A stretch of DNA of 10,239 nucleotides, from assembly GCA_905233785.1 (NCBI GenBank), contig CAJOCV010000056.1:1-10239 (forward strand), written 5' to 3'. The number at the start of each line of letters is the position of its first letter. Within the stretch, counting starts at the first letter, position 1. The position numbers and the translations under genes are program-made. The DNA is from an uncultured Oscillospiraceae bacterium. GTDB lineage: Bacteria > Bacillota > Clostridia > Oscillospirales > Oscillospiraceae. The notes beneath the pieces were generated by a model that saw nothing but the letters and a program-made list of their open reading frames with translations, had not been told where the DNA came from and searched no databases. Positions 1 to 6,086 of the stretch are shown here, in pieces.

Positions 1-3
1 ACC

Positions 4-1269
4 TCATAGATCGGGAAAATACGGAATATCTGTCGGGATCGGCTTTTTCATCTTATAGGAGATGCCGTTTTCCTCCAGCTGCCGCGCGAAGCTCTTCGCG
101 ACAGTGTCTTCCCTGAAGCTCTGGTTGAGGGAGACGAAGATTTTCCCGTTGATCGCGGCGATCTCCGCGGTCAGGCCGAGCGTGCAGGGAACATGCGTCC
201 AGAACTCCAGAATATACGGGCTGAGCGCTCTCTGCTGCCACTGCCCCACATAGCTGACCACGAAGCTGAAGTGCTGCTCCGCGCCGGAAATCATCTGTCC
301 GAAGCGCTGCTTTTTGCTCTCCAGCGGTATGGGCGCCTGCATCAAGCCCCGGCTGATACTCGCAAATACGCCCAAAGTGCGCGCGACCCTCTCCGCGTCG
401 GACTGCACAAAGGTCGCGCCGCGGTGGACGGTGCACTGGCGGTCAAAGGGCATCGCCTTGACGCGCTCTGTGAACGGAAAGGTGACGTTTGTTACGCAGT
501 TGTGGTGGCTCTCCACGCCGTTCAGCATGGGTCTGCCGTTGATGACGTAGCCGCCGATCAGCGGCCGCTCCCGCTCCGGGTACATGGCGTCGATAGCTCT
601 GGCAAGGAGGATGGAGACCATGGTGCCGGGGCTTGCGTCGTGCGCGGAGCTGAAGCGGACAAAGGCGCTCTCGGGTACTTCAAAGTCAATGATCGTCCAT
701 TCCGCGCTCGTCATGCCGCCGTCGGCGGTGAGAGAGAAGGCGCGCTCCCTCTGCTGCGCCTTCATGCCGGTCAGGTCGATCTGGGGCAGATCGTCTATCG
801 GGTCATGGGTCTCCGCCGGGAGGATCGGGTCCTCCAGCGTGCGGATACCCGTGTGATCGCTCACGCCGTAGCGCTCGGCGCAGTAGTAATACAGCAGCGT
901 GGCGAGCACCCGGTACATCCCGTTGCCGTCCGCGATGCCGTGGGAAAACTCCAGGCAGAGGACGTCCCCTTCATAGCTCACGCCCCAGACGTGGTAGTTG
1001 GATTCCGCCGTGTTCAGGCGCATGCGCGCGACACCGTGCTGTACCACGATCGGCGCGGGGTTATCCTCATAGAAATAGCTGTTCTCGTCCCGGCACAGAC
1101 GGACGCTGAAATAGGGGTAGCGCCGCTGCGTTTTCTCCGCCGCGCGGCGCAGGATCTCGCCGTCCACCGCGTCCACAAGGCGCAGCTTGAGGCGCACCGT
1201 GTAGTCCAGGTGCGCGCCGAGAGGTCCCATCAGATGCAGGGCATCGCCCGCAGAAATCGAATAGCGCAT
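4..1269 (-). CDS. Condensation/CoA-dependent acyltransferase-fold protein (alcohol acetyltransferase-like)
   Basis: The 421-residue protein carries SHGIADGNG at residues 109-117, with H110, D114 and G115. This matches the HHxxxDG catalytic motif of the condensation-domain / CoA-dependent acyltransferase superfamily (NRPS condensation domains, PapA5, alcohol acetyltransferases), with Ser in place of the first His. Length and a single motif fit a stand-alone two-lobed acyltransferase. No carrier or adenylation domain, signal peptide or membrane segment is visible, so it is probably cytoplasmic. By family it would move an acyl group from a thioester to an alcohol or amine, but the substrates cannot be read from sequence. 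It is the last visible gene of the minus-strand operon. Its ATG lies 2 bases after the stop of the sugar-kinase gene, and its AAGGGG ribosome site (1278-1283, 8-base spacing) is inside that gene, so translation is probably coupled. The stop codon (positions 4-6) is inside the window; no terminator is visible. Confidence 0.8.
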   Translation of the reverse strand: MRYSISAGDALHLMGPLGAHLDYTVRLKLRLVDAVDGEILRRAAEKTQRRYPYFSVRLCRDENSYFYEDNPAPIVVQHGVARMRLNTAESNYHVWGVSYEGDVLCLEFSHGIADGNGMYRVLATLLYYYCAERYGVSDHTGIRTLEDPILPAETHDPIDDLPQIDLTGMKAQQRERAFSLTADGGMTSAEWTIIDFEVPESAFVRFSSAHDASPGTMVSILLARAIDAMYPERERPLIGGYVINGRPMLNGVESHHNCVTNVTFPFTERVKAMPFDRQCTVHRGATFVQSDAERVARTLGVFASISRGLMQAPIPLESKKQRFGQMISGAEQHFSFVVSYVGQWQQRALSPYILEFWTHVPCTLGLTAEIAAINGKIFVSLNQSFREDTVAKSFARQLEENGISYKMKKPIPTDIPYFPDL

Positions 1270-1271
1270 AT

Positions 1272-2231
1272 TTACAGCCCCTTAATCAGCGCGAGGTCGC
1301 CGTAGAGGATCGAATCGTCGCCCAGGGCGGCGATCTTGATGTCCACGGTGGAGCGGATCGCGGGCATGCAGTAGCGATCCACCTCTTTGAGCACCTTCTC
1401 CAAAAACAGCTCGCCCACGGCCTCGATCACGCCGCCGCCGTAGAGCACCAGGTCGGGCGAGAGGGTGTTGATGATGTTGCCGGTCGCCACCGCGAGATAG
1501 TGGCAGGCGCGATCCACCGCCTCCATCGCCACGGCGTCGTTGGCCTCCAGCGCCTTCTTGAGCCGCTTGGAGCGAAACACCCCGTCGGTCACGGCGTCCG
1601 CCATCAGGGTCTCCCGCCCGCGGGACACCTGCTGACGGATGTAGGCGCTCATGCCCTGCTTGCTGGAGAAGGCCTCGAGGCAGCCGCGCTGACCGCAGTT
1701 GCAGAGCGGTCCCTCGGGGTCGAGGATCATGTGGCCGTACTCAGCGGCCTTAAACTGGTTGCCGGTGAAGAGCTTGCCGTCCAGCACGAGGCCGCCGCCC
1801 ATGCCGGTGCCGACAAAGAAGCCCGCGATGTTTTTGTAGCCCTTCGCCGCGCCGAACTTGTATTCGCCCAGCACGCCGAGGTTTACATCGTTGCCCACGT
1901 AGAAGGGCACGCCGAACTGCTTGCGCATCGCGCCCGCGAGATCGTAGTTGCGCCAGGGGAGATTCGGCGTAAAGAGCACGACGCCGGTATCCTGGTCGAT
2001 GACGCCCGGCGCGCAGGAGGCGATGGCATTGAGTTTTTTCCGGTCGATGCCGGACTCCTTGATCATCTCCTCCACCACGTCGATGATGACCTTCTCCACG
2101 TCGGCCGCGCCCTCGCCGCCGCTCTTGGAGCGTTTTTTCAGGCGGTAGATGATCTCGTCCTTTTCGTTGAAGATGACGCCCAGCACCTTGGTGCCGCCCA
2201 CGTCAAGACAAATGTTATACTTTTCAGCCAC
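1272..2231 (-). CDS. ROK-family sugar kinase (glucokinase-like)
   Basis: ROK kinases phosphorylate hexoses such as glucose, N-acetylglucosamine or fructose in the cytoplasm, usually with ATP. From the GTG start the protein has 319 residues, normal for ROK. It shows the phosphate-binding DVGGTK near residues 10-15, GND with the probable catalytic Asp near 115, GTGMGGG near 142-148, the sugar-contacting ExGH near 164-167, and the zinc motif CxCGxxGCxE near 177-186. No DNA-binding N-terminus is present, so it is an enzyme and not a ROK repressor. An ATG at 2246 is in frame, but GGAGG directly abuts it, whereas the GTG at 2231 has GGAGG 8 bases upstream; I chose the GTG. It lies 28 bases after ppk1 and 2 bases before the acyltransferase gene. 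Polyphosphate glucokinases are also ROK proteins, which makes the location suggestive, but I do not see their typical motif, so ATP is the default donor. Sugar substrate unknown. Confidence 0.88.
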   Translation of the reverse strand: MAEKYNICLDVGGTKVLGVIFNEKDEIIYRLKKRSKSGGEGAADVEKVIIDVVEEMIKESGIDRKKLNAIASCAPGVIDQDTGVVLFTPNLPWRNYDLAGAMRKQFGVPFYVGNDVNLGVLGEYKFGAAKGYKNIAGFFVGTGMGGGLVLDGKLFTGNQFKAAEYGHMILDPEGPLCNCGQRGCLEAFSSKQGMSAYIRQQVSRGRETLMADAVTDGVFRSKRLKKALEANDAVAMEAVDRACHYLAVATGNIINTLSPDLVLYGGGVIEAVGELFLEKVLKEVDRYCMPAIRSTVDIKIAALGDDSILYGDLALIKGL

Positions 2232-2238
2232 AGTCAGT

Positions 2239-2244
2239 TCCTCC
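2239..2244 (-). promoter_or_regulatory. Ribosome binding site that sets the GTG start of the ROK kinase
   Basis: Read on the minus strand, GGAGGA is followed 8 bases after GGAGG by GTG at 2231. The same bases overlap a second, in-frame ATG (2246) and follow another GGAGG copy (2247-2251) that touches that ATG with no spacing. The duplicated ATGGAGG unit makes the ATG look tempting, but only the GTG has normal spacing. Confidence 0.65.
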
Positions 2245-2259
2245 ATCCTCCATTATATA

Positions 2260-4428
2260 TTATGAAAAAATTGATTTGAGCCAGGCGCGGATGCCGCCCC
2301 TGGGCTTCTCCGGCGTTTCGGGAAGCGCTTCTGTCTGCTGTGCGGGCGCCTTCGCCGTCTCGTCCTCCGCCGGCGAGACCTTGCGGGCGCTGAAGTAGCG
2401 ATAGAGCGCCTCCTGCGAGCTTGTGCCCTCGCCGCCCTCCTCGCGGACGTATGTGCCGTCGGGAAGCATCCTGCGGGACTTCTCCCGGTCATTTCTCAGC
2501 GCCTCCAGCACGGCGTTGAGCTGCTCGCGCGTATCGGGTGTGACGGCCTCGATAAAGGCCTCCACGCGCCGCTCCAGATTGCGGTTGAGCATGTCGCCCG
2601 AGCCGATGAAGAGCCGCTGCTCCTCCCCCTCGCCGAAGCTGTAGATGCGCGAATGCTCCAGCCAGCGCCCCACCACGCTTCTGACCGTGACGTTATCGGT
2701 CATTCCGGGCACGCCCGGACGCAGCGAGCAGATGCCGCGGATGAAAAGCTCCACCTTCACGCCCGCCTGGGAGCACTCGATCAGCTTTTCCATCACGTCC
2801 ACGTTGTTGAGCGCGTTTGCCTTGATGGCAACGCGCCCCCTTTCTCCCTTGGCGATCTCGCGGTCGAGCAACTGCATGAGCCTGGGCTTGAAGGTCAGCG
2901 GCGCGATCCAGAGGCTGTGTGCCTCGGGCGGGATCTCGCCGTTTGTGAGCGCGGCGAAGGCGGCCTCGGCGTCCAGCCCCGCCTCCTCGCGGGCGGTGAT
3001 GAGGGAGAGGTCGGTATACTGCTCGCCGGTGACTTCGTTGTAGTTGCCGGTGCCGACCTGGGTGATGCGGGAGAAGTTGCCGCCGTGCTGTCGCGTGATG
3101 ACGCAGAGCTTGCTGTGCACCTTGTGCTCAGGCAGGCCGTAGATCACGCGGCAGCCCGCGTCCTCGAGCATCTCGGAATAGTCGATGTTGTTCTGCTCGT
3201 CAAACCTTGCGCGCAGCTCCAGCAGGCAGAGCACGTCCTTCCCGCGATCCGCCGCGTAGGCCAGCGCCGCGGCGATCTTGCTGCTGCCGGACATGCGGTA
3301 GAGTGTGATCTTGATGGAGAGAACCTCGGGATCGTCCGCCGCCTCGTAGATGAGATCGACAAAGGGCATCATGCTCTGGAAGGGGAAGCTCATGAGCAGG
3401 TCATGTTTTTCGATATAGGAGAAGTATTCGCCCTTTTTCAGTCCGATGTCCCTTGCCGGGCGGCGTTCCTCATAGCGCAGGCTCGCAGACCCGCCGATGC
3501 AGGAGCGGAAGGACAGATCAAAGGGCACGTTCTGCGCAAAAACGCGATCCTCCGGCACGCGCAGCTTCTTGAGCAGCAGCGCCCTCGCGGTGTCTGAAAG
3601 CTTGCCGTAGATGCGCACGCGCACCGGCATCTCCCGCCGCCGCTTGGTCAGCATGGTGGAGACCTTGTGCCTCAGATCGTCGTCCGCGTGATCCTCCACA
3701 TCGGAGAGGAAAACGTCCGCGTTGCGCGTGACCTCCACGATGGCCGACTGCAGAATGTTTTCCTTCTTCAGAAGGAGGGGCAGAAAATGCCGCACGAGCT
3801 GTGACGTCAGCACGATTTTCTGGCAGCCGTCGATCTCAAAGCTCAGATAGGCCGGGACGCGGTTGAGCGGCAGGATGCAGAGCTTTTGCTCTGCCGCGCG
3901 GCCGAGGAAGGCGATGATATAGGTCTCCCCGCTCCAGAGGAAGGGCAGATTTTCGTTTACGTCGATCAAACGCGGCTCGAGCAGGCCGCGGATGTCACCG
4001 AAGAGCTTCTTGCTCATCAGCTCGTCCACCTTGCTGATCTTCTTGAAGTCCAGCACGTCGGCCTTGTTGGCGCGCAGCTCCTCCCGGATGGCCTTCCAGA
4101 TGCTCTCCATCATGCTCTGCTGTTCGCGGGTGACGCGCAGCACCTCGTTGATGACCGCGTCAGGCAGCATGCCGGAGAGCGGATCGGCCTTGTCCGGCGT
4201 CAGGATCGCCCGGTGTGTCAGGATGCCGATACGCACCCGGTAAAACTCCTCGAGGTTCGACTGGTAGATCATCAGGAACTTGAGCCGTTCCAGCAGCGGC
4301 ACCGCGGGATCGGCCGCCTCCTGCAGCACGCGCAGGTTGAAGGCCAGCCAGCTCAGCTCGCGGTTGATATAGATGCTCTCCGGCTCCGCCGAGCCGGGGG
4401 CTCTCTTCTCTTTTTCTTTCGTCGCCAT
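2260..4428 (-). CDS. ppk1: Polyphosphate kinase PPK1
   Basis: PPK1 reversibly transfers the terminal phosphate of ATP to inorganic polyphosphate through a phosphohistidine intermediate. The 722-residue protein has the family layout. The N domain contains INRELSWLAFN (residues 21-31) and the nucleotide-site SNLEEF with N58. The head domain covers roughly 115-325. The two phospholipase-D-like C domains carry LYRMS (R378), HKVHSKL with H438, and LEHSRIY with H592. H438 and H592 match the two essential histidines of the E. coli enzyme, H438 being the phosphorylated one by homology, so the enzyme should be active. Residues about 685-708 form a Pro/Glu/Ala-rich, probably disordered tail ending in the short basic-aromatic stretch GGIRAWLKSIFS, beyond the usual end of the fold. 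The gene starts 31 bases after pap. Its ribosome site is poor (AAAGAG-like, no clear GGAGG), so translation may lean on readthrough from pap. Confidence in function is very high. Confidence 0.97.
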   Translation of the reverse strand: MATKEKEKRAPGSAEPESIYINRELSWLAFNLRVLQEAADPAVPLLERLKFLMIYQSNLEEFYRVRIGILTHRAILTPDKADPLSGMLPDAVINEVLRVTREQQSMMESIWKAIREELRANKADVLDFKKISKVDELMSKKLFGDIRGLLEPRLIDVNENLPFLWSGETYIIAFLGRAAEQKLCILPLNRVPAYLSFEIDGCQKIVLTSQLVRHFLPLLLKKENILQSAIVEVTRNADVFLSDVEDHADDDLRHKVSTMLTKRRREMPVRVRIYGKLSDTARALLLKKLRVPEDRVFAQNVPFDLSFRSCIGGSASLRYEERRPARDIGLKKGEYFSYIEKHDLLMSFPFQSMMPFVDLIYEAADDPEVLSIKITLYRMSGSSKIAAALAYAADRGKDVLCLLELRARFDEQNNIDYSEMLEDAGCRVIYGLPEHKVHSKLCVITRQHGGNFSRITQVGTGNYNEVTGEQYTDLSLITAREEAGLDAEAAFAALTNGEIPPEAHSLWIAPLTFKPRLMQLLDREIAKGERGRVAIKANALNNVDVMEKLIECSQAGVKVELFIRGICSLRPGVPGMTDNVTVRSVVGRWLEHSRIYSFGEGEEQRLFIGSGDMLNRNLERRVEAFIEAVTPDTREQLNAVLEALRNDREKSRRMLPDGTYVREEGGEGTSSQEALYRYFSARKVSPAEDETAKAPAQQTEALPETPEKPRGGIRAWLKSIFS

Positions 4429-4459
4429 ACCGTTTTCTCTTTACACAACCTATAATAAA

Positions 4460-5932
4460 TTATAATTTTTCTTCGATTGCCTTTTCCAGCGCCTCGATCA
4501 CGATTTTCAGGGTCTTGATGCGGGCATACTTCTTATCATTGGACTCGATGATGAACCAGGGCGCGTTCTCGGTGCTTGTCTTCTGGAGCATCTCGTCAAC
4601 GGCCTGCTCATACAGCGGCCATTTCTCGCGGTTGCGCCAGTCTTCATCGGTGAGCTTCCACTGCTTCTCGGGGGTGTTCTGCCGGTCGGTAAAGCGGGCA
4701 AGCTGCGTGTCCTGGTCGATGTGGATCCAGAACTTGAGCACCACGGCGCCCCAGTCGGTGAGCTGGCGCTCAAACTCATTGATCTCGTTGTAGGCGCGCT
4801 TCCAGTCGTCCTCGGAGCAAAAGCCCTCCAGCCGCTCCACCATCACGCGGCCGTACCAGGTGCGGTCAAAAATGCAGATGTGCCCGCTTCTCGGAAGCCG
4901 CTTCCAGAAGCGCCAGAGATACTGCCGGTGCAGCTCATCCGGCGTGGGGGAGGCGATGGGCATCACGTCGAAGCCCCTGGGATCGAGCGGGCGCGCGATG
5001 CGGCGGATATTGCCGCCCTTGCCGGCCGCGTCCCAGCCCTCGTAGCAGAGGATCACAGGGATCTTCTTGCGGTAGATGACATTATGCAGCGCGCCAAGGC
5101 GCTTTTGCAGCTTCTTGAGCTCCTTCTTATAGTCCTCGTCGCTGATGGCAGGGGAAAGATCCACATCGGCGAGCTTCGGCAGCTTCTGCAGGGGGAAGTC
5201 CTCCTCGAAGGGCTTGCCCACATAGCGCCCCTCTTCCAGCGCCTTCTCCACCAATTCGATCAGCAGCGCGAGGGCGTTATGGGCGGCGTGGGTTTTCTTG
5301 TCGCCGTCCAGAACATGCCAGGGAATAAACTCCCCGGTCTTGTCCATAAAGTCCTCGTAGGCCTTGCCGAAGAGCTTGTACTCCCGGTGCTGCCAGAGAT
5401 CCTCCTCGGTGACGCGCCAGGCGGTCTCGTAGTTGTCCCGCAGGGCGCGCAGGCGCTTATGCTGCTCTTCCTTGTCGATGTCAAGGAAGAGCTTCAGGAT
5501 CAGATAGCCGCCGTCGCGCAGCTGCCGCTCGAACTCATTGACCGCGCGCAGACGCTTTTTATAGGTGTCCCAGGTGATCTCCCGGCGCAGGAGCTTGCGC
5601 ACACAGTCCTCCATCCAGCCGGAGTCGTAGAACATGATCTTGCCGTTTTCCGGCATCGCCTTGGCATAGGGGTAGAGGAAGGGATAGCGCGCCTCCGCCT
5701 CCGGCGCGACCGCCGGGGAGAACACGTTATAGAAACGCGGGTCAAGCTCACTGATCAGCTCGTTTATCAGGCTGCCCTTGCCGGCGGCGGCCCAGCCCTC
5801 CACCAGCACGATGATCGGCAAGCCCTTTTCGCGGATCGTCTGCTGCAAGCCCGTCAAACGGGCGCGCATTTCCTTGATCTCTTCCTTGCAAAGCTCGTTT
5901 TCCTTGTCCTTCTCTTTTTTATTCTTTTTCAT
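4460..5932 (-). CDS. pap: Polyphosphate:AMP phosphotransferase (two-domain PPK2)
   Basis: The 490-residue protein is two fused PPK2 domains, the architecture of class II PPK2 (Pap), which phosphorylates AMP to ADP using polyphosphate. Each half has a Walker A: EGWAAAGKG at residues 45-53 and EGWDAAGKG at 298-306. Only the second half has the intact downstream motif FDRTWYGRVMVER (355-367); the first half reads FYDSGWMEDC there. This fits the known pattern in which the C-terminal domain is catalytic and the N-terminal one is degenerate. A lysine/glutamate-rich segment of about 20 residues precedes the first domain. No signal peptide, so cytoplasmic. It is the first gene of the operon, behind a strong promoter, with AGGAAGG/AGGTG just upstream of the ATG as ribosome site, and ppk1 follows 31 bases later. 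With adenylate kinase, the pair would regenerate ATP from polyphosphate. Single-domain PPK2 classes are excluded by length and the duplicated motif. Confidence 0.93.
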   Translation of the reverse strand: MKKNKKEKDKENELCKEEIKEMRARLTGLQQTIREKGLPIIVLVEGWAAAGKGSLINELISELDPRFYNVFSPAVAPEAEARYPFLYPYAKAMPENGKIMFYDSGWMEDCVRKLLRREITWDTYKKRLRAVNEFERQLRDGGYLILKLFLDIDKEEQHKRLRALRDNYETAWRVTEEDLWQHREYKLFGKAYEDFMDKTGEFIPWHVLDGDKKTHAAHNALALLIELVEKALEEGRYVGKPFEEDFPLQKLPKLADVDLSPAISDEDYKKELKKLQKRLGALHNVIYRKKIPVILCYEGWDAAGKGGNIRRIARPLDPRGFDVMPIASPTPDELHRQYLWRFWKRLPRSGHICIFDRTWYGRVMVERLEGFCSEDDWKRAYNEINEFERQLTDWGAVVLKFWIHIDQDTQLARFTDRQNTPEKQWKLTDEDWRNREKWPLYEQAVDEMLQKTSTENAPWFIIESNDKKYARIKTLKIVIEALEKAIEEKL

Positions 5933-5991
5933 TTGGCACCTTCCTTTGTTTCTCTCTTCCCGTTTTCGGCAGGGAAGCCGCTGTCCGACTA

Positions 5992-6011
5992 CCCTATATT
6001 TTATTATAGGG
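5992..6011. repeat. Inverted repeat over the pap promoter -10 region (possible operator)
   Basis: CCCTATA (5992-5998) and TATAGGG (6005-6011) form a perfect 7-base inverted repeat around a 6-base AT centre. The repeat straddles the -10 box of the leftward promoter and reaches the expected start site, a position where a bound repressor would block transcription. There is no trailing T-run consistent with a terminator and no coding sequence here. The symmetry is direct observation; the operator role is inference. Confidence 0.45.
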
Positions 6012-6026
6012 AATCGGCGAAGTCAA
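5998..6026 (-). promoter_or_regulatory. Sigma-A-type promoter of the pap-ppk1-ROK-acyltransferase operon
   Basis: On the minus strand, TTGACT (6026-6021) is followed by a 17-base spacer and TAAAAT (6003-5998), each matching the sigma-A consensus at 5 of 6 positions. Transcription would start near 5990, giving a leader of about 58 bases before the pap ATG. An overlapping TATAAT (6008-6003) is a better -10 by sequence, but only 12 bases separate it from TTGACT, so I prefer TAAAAT. No good promoter is seen at the three downstream gene junctions, so this one probably serves all four genes. Confidence 0.7.
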
Positions 6027-6032
6027 CAGAAA

Positions 6033-6061
6033 GCATAGGAAAAAGCCGCCGCGCATACACT
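6033..6061 (+). promoter_or_regulatory. Possible forespore-sigma (SigF/SigG-like) promoter of the M14 peptidase gene
   Basis: GCATA (6033-6037), then 15 bases, then GCATACACT (6053-6061). This fits the Bacillus sigma-F pattern GYWTA-N15-GGnnAnAnT with one mismatch at the second G, and partly fits sigma-G. I found no convincing sigma-A promoter on the plus strand between 5933 and 6086. Transcription would begin around 6068, just ahead of the ribosome site. The match is short and could be chance. Confidence 0.25.
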
Positions 6062-6074
6062 GGTGAAAAAACAT

Positions 6075-6081
6075 GGAGGGG
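6075..6081 (+). promoter_or_regulatory. Ribosome binding site that sets the ATG start of the M14 peptidase
   Basis: GGAGGGG lies 5 bases ahead of the ATG at 6087. The in-frame GTG at 6063, eight codons upstream, has no comparable site before it and would place this ribosome site inside the coding region, so the ATG is the likely start. Confidence 0.8.
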
Positions 6082-6086
6082 ATCGT

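Noticed and set aside
2252..2280. TATAAT on the minus strand ahead of the ROK gene as an internal promoter
   Set aside because: Its -35 partner (CTCAAA, 17-base spacing) matches only 3 of 6 positions, and the leader would be too short for comfort; AT-rich junctions give such boxes by chance.
193..3597. Long plus-strand open frames at 193-1305, 1500-2279 and 2653-3597
   Set aside because: Each is in register with the acyltransferase, ROK or ppk1 gene on the minus strand and is an antisense shadow.
4380..4397. GC hairpin CCGGCTC/GAGCCGG near the start of ppk1
   Set aside because: It lies in codons 11-16 and is explained by coding for Pro-Gly-Ser-Ala-Glu-Pro in GC-rich DNA; a regulatory role has no other support.
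4451..4464. AT palindrome TATAAT-AA-ATTATA between pap and ppk1
   Set aside because: Pure A/T, short and weak, with no matching -35 box; it overlaps the pap stop codon and is easily produced by chance.
6063..6086. GTG at 6063 as start of the M14 peptidase
   Set aside because: No ribosome site precedes it, and the strong GGAGGGG at 6075-6081 would then be inside the gene.
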